Shown: positions 51,583 through 63,090, counted from the stretch's first letter. The stretch is DNA of 64,000 nucleotides from Rhizobium sp. BK602 (GCF_014195095.1 NZ_JACIBC010000012.1:62001-126000), one strand, 5' to 3'. The notes: a model not told the origin generated them from the sequence alone. Made by a program: numbers and translations.

Positions 51583-53599
51583 GCGTCGGAACGACATTTC
51601 AAACAGCAAGGCATCGATCCGCTATCGCCTTCTGGCAATTGCACTCGTGCCAATGCTTGTCATTCTGCCCATATTGCTGGGCATTACAATCTACCGCTGG
51701 AACGCGCGATTCGATGCGCTCGCCGTCTCCAAGGTCAATGATGACCTGACGATCGCCCATTTTTACATCGACAGAATGCTGGCGGTGACGGAAGAGCGTC
51801 TTGCCGCGGTCAGCCAATCCGCACGCTTCCGGGATCTTACCGCCGGCGGGCGTGTCGCTACCGGTGACATCGATGCCTATCTGAAGGAGACCGCCAATGA
51901 TCGTGGCCTGGATTTCCTCTATCTGATCGATAGCGCGGGCAAGGTCATCGCCAGCAGCCGTCCGCTTGCCGATCCCTCGCCTCGATGGGACTGGCCTGTC
52001 GTCAAGGCGGCTCTTGACGGCAAATCATCTGCCGGTTTCGACGTATTCGACCAGAATGAACTTTCCGCGCTGACACCGGACCTTGCGGACCAGGCGCGGA
52101 TCGCGCTTGTGTCGTCGAGTTCCGATGCGAGTTTCACCGGCCAACAGGAAAACCGGGGTCTTGTTCTTCATTCCGCCACCGTGGCGGTGTGGCCCGACGG
52201 GAGACGTGGCGCATTGGTTGCCGGCGTGCTTCTGAACAAGAACACCTCGTTTATCGATACGATCAACAGGTTGATCTACAACGAAGCCAGCTTGCCCGTT
52301 GACAGCCGCGGGACCGCGACCGTGTTTCTTTCGGACGTCCGGATCAGTACCAATGTGAATATTTTCGAAGGAAGGCGCGCCATCGGAACCCGCGTTTCGC
52401 CGGAGGTTGCCGAAGCGGTCCTCAAATATGGGAAGACCTGGCGCGAGCAGGCCTTTGTCGTCAACGACTGGTATATTTCGGCCTATCAACCACTGCTCGA
52501 CAGCTACAATCGTCGTGTCGGCATGCTTTACGTCGGGTTCCTTCAAAAGCCGTTTACCAATGCAAAAAGAGAGACGTTGGTCGCCATCGTCATTGCTTTC
52601 GGCGTGGCGGTCGCCGCGACCGTTCCGCTGTTTCTTGTCTGGACGACCAACATTTTCCGACCGCTGGAGCGCATGACCCGGACGATCAGCGCGGTCGAAA
52701 CCGGCGACCTTACCGCGCGAACCGGCCTTCCGAAAATGAGGGACGAAATCGGTCAGGTCGCATCGGAACTGGACCGGTTGCTCGACCAGGTTCAGGAGCG
52801 CGATGCGGAATTGCGGCTGTGGAACACCGAACTCAACCAGCGCGTCGAAGAGCGGGCGCGCGCCTTGCAGATGGCGAACGAGCAGCTCGAGACGACAACA
52901 AAACAGCTGATCATGTCGGAAAAGCTTGCGGCGATTGGCGAAATTACCGCTGGTGTCGCCCATGAGATCAACAATCCCATCGCGGTGATACAGGGCAACC
53001 TCGAGGTTATCCAGAGCATCGTTGGAGACGAGGCTGACAACGCCAAAGCCGAATTCAAGCTGATCGACCAGCAATTGATGCGGATCAGCGAGATGGTCAC
53101 CAATCTCCTCAAATTTTCGAAACCCCAGGAGTATGCCGGTGCTCTGGAGCGATACAATCCCGCCGATGTCATTGGCGACACCTTGCCGCTGGTGCGGCAC
53201 CTGCTGAAGAAAACCACCATCGCAATAGAGCGGGAGGACAGGGCAAGCCGGCTCGTCACCATGCCGCGAACCGAACTTCAACAGGTCATGATCAATCTGA
53301 TCGTCAACGCGTTCCACGCCATGCCTCAGGGTGGCAAGCTGGTTCTGCGCACATTTGATTCCGACGTGGATCAGACGCCGGGAGTAGCGGTTGAAGTGGC
53401 GGATACCGGCAGCGGTATAGAGCCGGCTGTCGCCAACAGGATTTTCGACGCGTTTTTTACGACCAAGCATCGTGGAGGCACGGGCCTGGGCCTTTCCATC
53501 TGTCAGATGCTGGTGACGCGTCAGGGCGGCACTATTTCCGTCGACAGCAAACCCGGAACCGGGACCACTTTTACGGTCTGGCTTCCAGAAGTCTTCTGA
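51575..53599 (+). CDS. Membrane sensor histidine kinase of the sigma-54 stress regulon
   Basis: This 674-aa protein has helix 1 at about 18-40, a large periplasmic Cache-like sensor (about 41-330, LIDSAGKVIASSRPL), helix 2 (about 335-357), HAMP, a coiled coil, HisKA with H463 (GVAHEINNPI) and an ATPase domain (ELQQVMINLIVNA, DTGSGIEP, GGTGLGLSI). This DctB/PhoR-like layout often pairs with NtrC-type regulators. The 8-nt overlap with the regulator marks them as partners. The ligand of the sensor is unknown. Confidence 0.92.
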   Translation: MDERRNDISNSKASIRYRLLAIALVPMLVILPILLGITIYRWNARFDALAVSKVNDDLTIAHFYIDRMLAVTEERLAAVSQSARFRDLTAGGRVATGDIDAYLKETANDRGLDFLYLIDSAGKVIASSRPLADPSPRWDWPVVKAALDGKSSAGFDVFDQNELSALTPDLADQARIALVSSSSDASFTGQQENRGLVLHSATVAVWPDGRRGALVAGVLLNKNTSFIDTINRLIYNEASLPVDSRGTATVFLSDVRISTNVNIFEGRRAIGTRVSPEVAEAVLKYGKTWREQAFVVNDWYISAYQPLLDSYNRRVGMLYVGFLQKPFTNAKRETLVAIVIAFGVAVAATVPLFLVWTTNIFRPLERMTRTISAVETGDLTARTGLPKMRDEIGQVASELDRLLDQVQERDAELRLWNTELNQRVEERARALQMANEQLETTTKQLIMSEKLAAIGEITAGVAHEINNPIAVIQGNLEVIQSIVGDEADNAKAEFKLIDQQLMRISEMVTNLLKFSKPQEYAGALERYNPADVIGDTLPLVRHLLKKTTIAIEREDRASRLVTMPRTELQQVMINLIVNAFHAMPQGGKLVLRTFDSDVDQTPGVAVEVADTGSGIEPAVANRIFDAFFTTKHRGGTGLGLSICQMLVTRQGGTISVDSKPGTGTTFTVWLPEVF

Positions 53600-53616
53600 A
53601 AAACGGTTCGGCATGG

Positions 53617-53650
53617 AGACAAATAGTCCCGCACGCATGACAATTTGTCC
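53617..53650. promoter_or_regulatory. Paired upstream activator boxes for the 130-aa gene
   Basis: AGACAAATAGTCC (53617-53629) and TGACAATTTGTCC (53638-53650) have centres 21 bp apart. They end 54 nt before the -24 element. An IHF-like TAAATTATTGAAA lies at 53674-53686. Confidence 0.8.
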
Positions 53651-53704
53651 GTATCATGCATCGTCGTTTTCCATAAATTATTGAAAATAATGTAAAAACT
53701 ATAC

Positions 53705-53720
53705 GTGGCATGATTGTTGC
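53705..53720 (+). promoter_or_regulatory. Sigma-54 promoter of the 130-aa gene
   Basis: GTGGCATGATTGTTGC keeps the GG and GC at 10-nt spacing. It is 123 nt before the start codon. Confidence 0.78.
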
Positions 53721-53843
53721 GGCGTGGCTGTTGCGGTTCGCCAGCTATCTGATGGGTGGCCATCCGTCGAGCTGGTTGTCAACGCAAATTCAGAGCATTT
53801 CCGCGCACTTTTCCTGGAATTGCTCCGGCCCTGGAGGTGTTCA

Positions 53844-54236
53844 ATGACCGCCATATCAACCGAACAGCTGACGAAGGATATGCAAGCCTCGGCACAAAAA
53901 CTGGAAGAGGCCGGACTGATCCCGCAATCACAGGACCAGCCGCTGAACGCGAATGACCTGCTTTTCTATCTGACGGAGACATCCATGCCCATGGCCGATC
54001 TCCTGCATCAGCACGGTCTCTTTCTGGATGGTCGCGGACTGAATTACGATCTCGCGCAATTCGACTTTATCGGCCAGATCGCCAACAAGGTGGTTACGGA
54101 ACGGCAGGCCGGCTACTTGGGCGGAGTCTGGAAACAGCTCGATCTCTCCACCGACGAGGATATGGACTCTAACGGGACCTACATCCTGACGGCACTTGTG
54201 GCGCTTGAAATTCTGTACGGGCCGCAACCGGCCTAG
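53844..54236 (+). CDS. Hypothetical protein of the sigma-54 stress regulon (130 aa)
   Basis: ATG 53844 lies behind a strong GGAGGT. The protein is acidic and soluble (MTAISTEQLTKDMQASAQKL..., ...YILTALVALEILYGPQPA), largely helical, with no signal or membrane helix. Its own promoter and boxes show it is a separate member of the regulon. No family is recognised. Confidence 0.78.
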   Translation: MTAISTEQLTKDMQASAQKLEEAGLIPQSQDQPLNANDLLFYLTETSMPMADLLHQHGLFLDGRGLNYDLAQFDFIGQIANKVVTERQAGYLGGVWKQLDLSTDEDMDSNGTYILTALVALEILYGPQPA

Positions 54237-54256
54237 CCGAATAGGCTCCGTCGAAA

Positions 54257-54291
54257 AGACAATTTGTCCCGATCAGCTCGACACATTGTCT
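54257..54291. promoter_or_regulatory. Paired upstream activator boxes for the DUF1269-clpB operon
   Basis: AGACAATTTGTCC (54257-54269) and CGACACATTGTCT (54279-54291) have centres 22 bp apart. They end 53 nt before the -24 element. An IHF-like AATCAAGTGTCTG lies at 54312-54324. Confidence 0.82.
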
Positions 54292-54344
54292 TCGTCCGCG
54301 TTGCATCTCGCAATCAAGTGTCTGATTTTCAATGTTTTTGCCAT

Positions 54345-54360
54345 CTGGCACGGAGGTTGC
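54345..54360 (+). promoter_or_regulatory. Sigma-54 promoter of DUF1269-clpB-...-encapsulin operon
   Basis: CTGGCACGGAGGTTGC is a perfect -24/-12 match. The first gene starts 49 nt downstream. The tight spacing of the seven following genes suggests one long transcript. Confidence 0.87.
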
Positions 54361-54409
54361 TCAATAGGTCGTGCCTGGAGTCGAATGGTTTGGAACGAGG
54401 GAGGCAGTG

Positions 54410-54940
54410 GTGTCCGATCTGATCGTTATCGTTTACCCGACCGAAGACAGAGCCGAAGCCATAAGGCAGAAGCTCGTGAACCTTCAGAAGGAATATCTGA
54501 TCCAACTTTCCGACGCCGTGATCGCCGTCAAACAGGACAATGGCAGGATCAAGCTCATTCAGTTGATGAACACCACGGCTGTCGGAGCCATTTCCGGTGG
54601 CTTCTGGGGCCTGCTGATCGGCTCCATTTTTCTCATGCCGCTTCTTGGCGCATCCATCGGTGCGGCCTCCGGCGCGCTGAGCGGTGCTTTGACCGATTAC
54701 GGCATCAATGACGGTTTCATGAGAGAACTTGCGATAAATCTGAAGCCGGAGAACGCGGCGTTGTTTCTGCTGATCCGCAAGATGACCGCCGACAAGGTTC
54801 TGGATGAGCTCAGAGGCACCGGCGGAACCGTCCTTAGAACATCGCTGGATCACACCAAGGAGCAGGCGCTACGCGACGCGCTGGCGGCGTCGCCCGGCTT
54901 TGGAGCGCCGGCGTCCGCCGAGGTCTCCGCGCGCAACTGA
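54410..54940 (+). CDS. DUF1269 membrane-associated protein
   Basis: This 176-aa protein likely starts at GTG 54410 behind GAGGGAGG (GTG 54407 possible). It opens SDLIVIVYPTEDRAEAIRQK, has a glycine-rich hydrophobic segment (about 58-95, GGFWGLLIGSIFLMPLLGAS) and ends with a DUF1269-type domain. Its function is unknown. It heads the clpB operon. Confidence 0.8.
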   Translation: MSDLIVIVYPTEDRAEAIRQKLVNLQKEYLIQLSDAVIAVKQDNGRIKLIQLMNTTAVGAISGGFWGLLIGSIFLMPLLGASIGAASGALSGALTDYGINDGFMRELAINLKPENAALFLLIRKMTADKVLDELRGTGGTVLRTSLDHTKEQALRDALAASPGFGAPASAEVSARN

Positions 54941-55001
54941 CGCCAACGCGTCGCAACTCGTTTCAGTCGTCCAATCGCCGTTGTTGTAGAAGGTGGCCAA
55001 A

Positions 55002-57605
<2,604 letters not shown>

Positions 57606-57696
57606 CCCGCCATGGACCAACTGTCGCGGACGCAAATTCCGTAAAGCCCGGCGCAATCGGCCTGGGTTCCCAATCTGCCAGCAAAGGAGAAGAAAA

Positions 57697-57966
57697 GTGA
57701 CGGACCACAAAATCAAAGAGGGTATGGAAGTGATCGGTGCCGATGGTGTCCATGTCGGGACTGTCGATAGCGTCGAAGGCAATCGCATCAAGCTCATCAA
57801 AAGCGACAGCGGTGACGCCTTTCATAAAGGCCGTCATCACCATTACATCGAGCTCGGATTTGTTGCAGGTGTCGAGGGCGATAAGGTTCGGCTTTCCGCC
57901 AACGCCGATATCGCGGTGACGCTCGAGGAGGAGCGTTCCGGCCGCCCCGTCCCTGAGAATGAGTGA
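57697..57966 (+). CDS. DUF2171 family protein
   Basis: This 89-aa protein starts at GTG 57697 behind AAAGGAGA. It shows the pattern KEGMEVIGADGVHVGTVDSV followed by IKLIKSDSG and HHHYIELGFV, as in PRC-barrel-like DUF2171 proteins. Its function is unknown; such proteins are often stress-linked. It lies between clpB and the 174-aa gene. Confidence 0.8.
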   Translation: MTDHKIKEGMEVIGADGVHVGTVDSVEGNRIKLIKSDSGDAFHKGRHHHYIELGFVAGVEGDKVRLSANADIAVTLEEERSGRPVPENE

Positions 57967-58050
57967 TTCAAGCTTCTGACTGATCGCCTTGTGGCAGCCG
58001 CCGGAAGGCGATCGACCTTTGTGAAGCGCTATTTGGAAGGAGGACAGGCA

Positions 58051-58575
58051 ATGGCCGTTACCCGTAAGGAGGAAGAGCGGGCGCTCAATGCCGACGAGCG
58101 CGAAGTCGTCAGGCAGACCCGCCATCCCGAGATACAAGGACTATCTGACGACGCATTGAGCAAGCTTCTGCGCCGGCTTCGAGACATGCGTGACCGGGCC
58201 AAATCGCAGGCAAACCAGCAACGGCGGGAGATGCGAGGAAAGGCGGATCCGAAAGGTGCGGCCCCAAAATCCTCCGACGCCGGTTCGCGGCTCAAGACTT
58301 CCGTTCTGGCTCTTAGCCTGAAGCGACTGAATTCCGAGATCCAGCGACGAGCCGCGATGTCGAGGAATCATTCCTTGGTCGAAAACGCGCGGCATGCCCT
58401 GGAACTTAAGCTCCAGGCGCAGAAAAATAACATTCCGTATAACACCCGTTACGCAAACCAGGGCATGCGGGACATACCAGACAAAAAAGTCGTTTCGTTG
58501 GTCAGGCCGGCCGAGCGCGGTCGGCTGAGAAAGGCGGCGGCAATGGCCCAGGCCAGACGCGATACCACCGATTGA
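58051..58575 (+). CDS. Hypothetical basic protein (174 aa)
   Basis: ATG 58051 follows a strong GGAAGGAGG. The protein is very basic and helical (LLRRLRDMRDRAKSQANQQR, SVLALSLKRLNSEIQRRAAM, ending in RGRLRKAAAMAQARR). It could bind nucleic acid or ribosomes under stress. No family is recognised with certainty. Confidence 0.75.
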   Translation: MAVTRKEEERALNADEREVVRQTRHPEIQGLSDDALSKLLRRLRDMRDRAKSQANQQRREMRGKADPKGAAPKSSDAGSRLKTSVLALSLKRLNSEIQRRAAMSRNHSLVENARHALELKLQAQKNNIPYNTRYANQGMRDIPDKKVVSLVRPAERGRLRKAAAMAQARRDTTD

Positions 58576-58623
58576 ACGCAGCCGCCGCGTAAGCAACGCG
58601 CCACCCGGATCAGAAAGGGTCAT

Positions 58624-59787
58624 ATGATGGCAACAGTGCTCTGCGTACTCTACCCCGACCCGATTACGGGATACCCGCCTGACTATGCCCGGACGAGCCT
58701 GCCGCTTCTGACCGGCTATCCGGCAGATCGAGCGCTTCCAACGCCGGCGGGGCCGCTGGGGTTCAAACCCGGTGAGCTTTTGGGATCGGTGTCAGGCGCT
58801 CTCGGTTTGCGCCCCTATCTGGAGGAGCATGGCCACCGGCTGATCGTGACGTCGGACAAGGACGGTCCCGACTGCGAATTCGAGAGATGTCTGCCGGAGG
58901 CGGACATCGTCATCTCACAACCCTTCTGGCCTGCCTATCTGACAAGGGAGCGGATCGCGAGGGCGCCCAAATTGAAGCTTGCCGTGACAGCCGGCATAGG
59001 GTCCGATCATGTGGATCTGCAGGCGGCGGCAGAGGCGGGGATAACGGTCGCCGAAGTCACCGGTTCGAATTGCATCAGCGTAGCCGAGCACGTCGTCATG
59101 ATGGTGCTGGCGCTGGTGCGCAACTATCTGCCCTCGCACGAGATCGCAGTCGATGGCGGCTGGAACATAGCGGATTGCGTTTCACGCAGCTACGATGTCG
59201 AGGGAATGAATTTCGGTACGATCGGCGCCGGCAGGATCGGGCTTGCCGTGCTGCGCAGGCTCAAACCCTTCGATCTGCGCCTTCACTACACGCAACGACA
59301 CAGGCTTTCGCCGGAGATAGAATCCGAACTCGGCCTTACCTTCCACCCCGATGTCCGCTCACTGGTGCAAAGCGTCGATATCGTCAATCTGCAAGTGCCG
59401 CTCTACCCCTCGACAGAACACCTGATAGACGCGGAAATGCTCAAGGCGATGAAGCGGGGCACCTACATCGTCAATACCGCGCGGGCCAAACTGGTCGATA
59501 GGGACGCCATTGTCCAAGCCATGGATTCAGGCCACATTGCCGGCTATGCGGGTGATGTCTGGTTCCCGCAGCCCGCGCCACGCGACCATCCCTGGAGAAC
59601 CATGCCCTATAACGGCATGACGCCGCATATCGCAGGCACGTCGCTTTCCGCCCAGGCACGTTACGCGGCAGGCACGCTCGAAATCTTGCAGGATTATTTT
59701 TCGGGAAAACCTATTCGCGAGGATTATCTTATTGTCGAGGGAGGCGGTCTCGCCGGCACAGGCGCGCGTTCCTACAAATTGACGTAG
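58624..59787 (+). CDS. fdh: NAD-dependent formate dehydrogenase (2-hydroxyacid dehydrogenase family)
   Basis: This 387-aa enzyme starts at ATG 58624 (58627 possible). It matches the cofactor-free formate dehydrogenase type: NAD fold FGTIGAGRIGLAVLRRLKPF, the catalytic Arg in NTARAKLVDRDAI and the catalytic His in MTPHIAGTSLSAQARYA. It oxidises formate to CO2 and gives NADH. Placing it before a DyP peroxidase and encapsulin suggests supply of reductant during stress. That link is inference. Confidence 0.9.
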   Translation: MMATVLCVLYPDPITGYPPDYARTSLPLLTGYPADRALPTPAGPLGFKPGELLGSVSGALGLRPYLEEHGHRLIVTSDKDGPDCEFERCLPEADIVISQPFWPAYLTRERIARAPKLKLAVTAGIGSDHVDLQAAAEAGITVAEVTGSNCISVAEHVVMMVLALVRNYLPSHEIAVDGGWNIADCVSRSYDVEGMNFGTIGAGRIGLAVLRRLKPFDLRLHYTQRHRLSPEIESELGLTFHPDVRSLVQSVDIVNLQVPLYPSTEHLIDAEMLKAMKRGTYIVNTARAKLVDRDAIVQAMDSGHIAGYAGDVWFPQPAPRDHPWRTMPYNGMTPHIAGTSLSAQARYAAGTLEILQDYFSGKPIREDYLIVEGGGLAGTGARSYKLT

Positions 59788-59888
59788 AAAGCTACAGGTC
59801 AAGGACTTTGGCCTGCGCGCATCAATTGTCATTCCTCGCCCCGCAAGTCAGGCGTGGCGCGACACTTAAAGGACGTAACGGATAGATT

Positions 59889-60953
59889 ATGGCAGCAGAC
59901 GAAACAAAACCAACCCCGCAGCCTGTCGTCGCGCGCCTCACGCGCGCGGCGATTTTTCTTGTTCTCACCATCAACCCCGGCCGCGAAAGCGAGACGGCGG
60001 TGCGCTCCATGTGTGGGGATCTCGCCGGTCTGCTTCGTGCGGTCGGATTTCGCGATCTTGACGGTCGTCTCTCCTGTGTCATGGCCTTCGGGTCCGATAT
60101 GTGGGACCGCCTGTTCGATGGGCCGAGACCGAAAGACCTGCATCCTTTCAAGGAGATTCACGGCGTACACCACGCGGTTTCCACACCGGGTGACGTGCTC
60201 TTCCACATCCGTGCGGCGCGCATGGATCTCTGTTTCGAGCTGGCGATGCATATCATGTCGCGGCTGGGCGACGCGGTGGCGAGCGCGGATCAGGTGCAAG
60301 GGTTCAATTATTTCGACGATCGCGACCTGATCGGCTTCGTCGACGGCACGGAAAATCCTGTCGATCAGGCCGCTCTTGATGCGGCAATCCTCGATGAAGA
60401 GGATCCGATTTTTGCCGGCGGCAGTTATGTGATCGTCCAAAAATATCTGCACGACCTGAAAAAATGGAACGCAATTCCCGTCGAGGTGCAGGAAGGGATT
60501 GTCGGCAGGAAAAAGTTTTCGGACATCGAGCTCGACGACAATGTCAAACCCAGCTACGCGCATAATGCCCTGACCACCATTGTGGAGAACGGTAAGGAGC
60601 TGGACATCGTCAGGGATAATATGCCCTTCGGAGACGTCGCGAAGGGTGAGTTCGGGACCTATTTTATTGGCTACGCTCGATCTCCGGCGCGCACCGAACA
60701 GATGCTCGTCAACATGTTCGTCGGCCGCCCGCCGGGGAATTATGACCGCCTCCTGGACGTCAGCCAGGCGATTACCGGTAGCCTCTTCTTCGTTCCATCG
60801 GCGACCTTTCTTGACAGTGTCGAGCCTGATGCCGCCCCGTCATCATCACCCGCACCTGCCCCGGCAGAGCAATCCGACAATACGAACTCAGCTCCCAGCA
60901 ATGAAGACCCGGAGGGCTCCCTCGGGATCGGCTCTCTAAAAGATGAGGTTTGA
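59889..60953 (+). CDS. DyP-type heme peroxidase with encapsulin targeting tail
   Basis: This 354-aa protein has the DyP motif GFVDGTEN with catalytic D152, proximal His H225 (PSYAHNAL) and a conserved Arg in YARSPARTEQ. After the fold, a flexible Pro/Ser/Ala-rich linker leads to a C-terminal tail SLGIGSLKDEV, matching the cargo-loading peptide of encapsulin cargo. The encapsulin shell gene begins 2 bp after its stop. It should reduce H2O2 with phenolic or other donors inside the nanocompartment. Confidence 0.94.
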   Translation: MAADETKPTPQPVVARLTRAAIFLVLTINPGRESETAVRSMCGDLAGLLRAVGFRDLDGRLSCVMAFGSDMWDRLFDGPRPKDLHPFKEIHGVHHAVSTPGDVLFHIRAARMDLCFELAMHIMSRLGDAVASADQVQGFNYFDDRDLIGFVDGTENPVDQAALDAAILDEEDPIFAGGSYVIVQKYLHDLKKWNAIPVEVQEGIVGRKKFSDIELDDNVKPSYAHNALTTIVENGKELDIVRDNMPFGDVAKGEFGTYFIGYARSPARTEQMLVNMFVGRPPGNYDRLLDVSQAITGSLFFVPSATFLDSVEPDAAPSSSPAPAPAEQSDNTNSAPSNEDPEGSLGIGSLKDEV

Positions 60954-60954
60954 C

Positions 60955-61779
60955 ATGGATAATCTTCACAGGAAACTCGCTCCTATTTCGCACAAGGCCT
61001 GGGAGCAGATCGAGGAAGAGGCGAAGAGGACGCTCAAGCGTCATCTGGCCGCGCGTCGGGTGGTGGACGTCGATGGGCCGAAGGGGCCCGAATTTTCCGC
61101 TACCGGCACGGGGCACCTCAAACAGGTCGAGAGCCCCGGCGCCGGTGTCCAGGCCTCCCTGCGTGAGGTCAAGGCTGTCGCCGAACTTCGCGTTCCCTTC
61201 GAGCTTTCGCGATCCGCGATCGATGATGTCGAGCGCGGCTCGGAGGATTCCGACTGGTCGCCGGTCAAGGAGGCCGCGCGCAAGCTTGCCTTCAGTGAAG
61301 ACCGCGCCATCTTCGAAGGCTTTGCCGCGGCGGGTATCCAGGGAATTCGCGAGGCCAGCAGCAATCCCGCCCTGACCCTTCCCTCGAGCCTCAAAAACTA
61401 TCCCGACATCATTGCCAAGGCGGTCAGCCAGCTGCGTCTTGCCGGCGTCCAGGGCCCCTATGCTCTGGTTCTTGGCGAAGAAGAATATACGGCCGCGAGC
61501 GGCGGCAGCGACGAAGGCTATCCGGTGTTCCATCACATCGAGAAGGTCGTCGATGGCGGGATCATCTGGGCGCCTGCGATCAAAGGCGGTTTTGTTCTGA
61601 CCACCAGAGGTGGGGACTTCGAACTCGATCTTGGCCAGGACATCTCCATCGGCTATCTCAGCCATTCGGCGACAACAGTCGAACTCTACTTCCAGGAAAG
61701 CTTCACCTTCCGGATGCTGACCGCCGAAGCGGCGATCGCTTTGCTGCCTTCTCAGGCTGAGGCGGAAAAGAAAGCGTAG
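60955..61779 (+). CDS. Encapsulin shell protein (family 1, linocin M18-like)
   Basis: This 274-aa protein starts at ATG 60955 behind GAGG. It begins with the HK97-fold encapsulin helix MDNLHRKLAPISHKAWEQIE and contains FSEDRAIFEGF, YALVLGEEEY, DISIGYLSH and YFQESFTFRM typical of family 1 shells. It self-assembles into a cage that holds the peroxidase. It ends the clpB transcript. Confidence 0.95.
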   Translation: MDNLHRKLAPISHKAWEQIEEEAKRTLKRHLAARRVVDVDGPKGPEFSATGTGHLKQVESPGAGVQASLREVKAVAELRVPFELSRSAIDDVERGSEDSDWSPVKEAARKLAFSEDRAIFEGFAAAGIQGIREASSNPALTLPSSLKNYPDIIAKAVSQLRLAGVQGPYALVLGEEEYTAASGGSDEGYPVFHHIEKVVDGGIIWAPAIKGGFVLTTRGGDFELDLGQDISIGYLSHSATTVELYFQESFTFRMLTAEAAIALLPSQAEAEKKA

Positions 61780-61820
61780 GAACTGACGAAAGGCGGCGCG
61801 ATCATGAACGGCATTGCGTC

Positions 61821-61967
61821 ATGTCGTCATTGTCGGAGCTGGCTTTGGCGCGGCGATACCGCCTCATTCGCGATGTGGAAAAGTCGCTCGTGATGCATAT
61901 CGATGCGGATGATCGAATGCGCTGCGAGCGGCTGAAAGACGAGCCACGACGTTCAAAGCAGAATTGA
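61821..61967 (+). other. Short ORF or decayed fragment between encapsulin and bestrophin
   Basis: A 48-aa frame (MSSLSELALARRYRLIRDVE...) is open here but has no ribosome site. In another frame bases from 61820 read HVVIVGAGFGA, which resembles the FAD-binding start of a type II NADH dehydrogenase, then soon stop. This may be the stub of a lost flavoprotein gene. Both readings are weak. Confidence 0.3.
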
Positions 61968-62879
61968 TTTCACCGGCACGGGCATTGGGGGAAGATTTTC
62001 TTCTCCCAGAGCCTCCCGCAAGGTGATCTCGATTGATTTGGCGAGTGCTGCAATCGGTAAGTCATTGGGCATGGTTCCGAATGGCATCTCCAGCTCATCT
62101 CCCAGGGCATCGAGCCCGAAAAACGTGTAAGCGATGATGCCGGCGGCCACCGGCGTGATCGGCCCCAGCATATTGGCAAGACCGAACGGCAGGAGGAAGC
62201 AGAAGAGGTAAGCGGTCCTGTGGAGAAGAAGCGTGTAACCGAACGGAACAGGTGTGTTCCGAAGACGCTCGCAGCCGGCGATCGCCTCATTCATTTCCGA
62301 GATCGTGCGGTCGAGAATGCCGAATTCAATGTCGGTAACATAGCCTTTTGCCGAAAGGCCGGCGAGGCACTCTCCCATCAGTTGCAGGATATAGTTGGGG
62401 GAATTGAATGATTTGAGCAGACCCACCCTTTCTTCCCTCGAGAGCAGGGTCTCGACACTGTCGCCCAATCGGTCGCCATACCTAAGGTGGCGCACGAGAT
62501 CTTCAACGAGGGCGATGTTCAATTGGATCAACCGTTCGCGCTCTTTGGCTGCCTGATCGCCACTCTGCAGCAGAATGATGGTCTGGCGGGCAAGATCGCG
62601 GCTGCATGCAAGAAGGTGGCCCCAGAGTTTTCGTCCTTCCCACCAGCGATCGTAGCAGGCGTTGTTGCGAAAGCCGAGAAAGATGGAAAGCGTCAGGCCG
62701 ACCAGGTAAAACGGCGCGCCGTCGACCAGCGGAACAAGCTCGGGATGCCGTGTGTGTGCCCACACGACGATAGCGGACATCAGCATGACAATGAGCACAC
62801 GCGGATAGATCCGCCTGATCACCGATCCTCGAACCTCAAGAAAGAGACGGAGCAGGTTCGGAGTTTCCCGGACGATCAT
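61953..62879 (-). CDS. Bestrophin-like anion channel family protein
   Basis: This 308-aa membrane protein matches the bestrophin/UPF0187 pattern (SIFLGFRNNACYDRWWEGRKLWG; LAGLSAKGYVTDIEF; ITPVAAGIIAYTFFGLDALGDELEMPFG). About four hydrophobic segments are visible. Bacterial members form pentameric ion channels. It has its own sigma-54 promoter and paired boxes on the minus strand, so an ion flux response belongs to the regulon. Confidence 0.88.
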   Translation of the reverse strand: MIVRETPNLLRLFLEVRGSVIRRIYPRVLIVMLMSAIVVWAHTRHPELVPLVDGAPFYLVGLTLSIFLGFRNNACYDRWWEGRKLWGHLLACSRDLARQTIILLQSGDQAAKERERLIQLNIALVEDLVRHLRYGDRLGDSVETLLSREERVGLLKSFNSPNYILQLMGECLAGLSAKGYVTDIEFGILDRTISEMNEAIAGCERLRNTPVPFGYTLLLHRTAYLFCFLLPFGLANMLGPITPVAAGIIAYTFFGLDALGDELEMPFGTMPNDLPIAALAKSIEITLREALGEENLPPMPVPVKSILL

Positions 62880-62987
62880 GTTTCACCTGGATGGCTTTGG
62901 ATTTGCGTTGTGTGGCGAAGGGGAAGGCATCACCGCGGCAAGGGCGACGAAGCTGCTTCGACTGGCCTATCACTCCAGGTTTCTTCT

Positions 62988-63003
62988 GCAAAAGTCGTAC
63001 CAT
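62988..63003 (-). promoter_or_regulatory. Sigma-54 promoter of the bestrophin gene
   Basis: On the minus strand ATGGTACGACTTTTGC keeps the GG and GC at correct spacing. It lies 108 nt before the start. An IHF-like TGTCAATGGCTTA (63020-63032) sits between it and the boxes. Confidence 0.72.
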
Positions 63004-63055
63004 TTCGAGCAGATAGCATTGTCAATGGCTTAGGGAGCGAAACTGCCGGGAAAAC

Positions 63056-63090
63056 GGACAATTTGTCTGCGGAAATAGGACAAATTGTCC
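63056..63090. promoter_or_regulatory. Paired upstream activator boxes for bestrophin
   Basis: GGACAATTTGTCT (63056-63068) and GGACAAATTGTCC (63078-63090) have centres 22 bp apart. The nearest edge is 52 nt from the -24 element. They also lie 61 bp before the FdhF-like gene on the other strand, but no sigma-54 promoter was seen for it. Confidence 0.85.
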
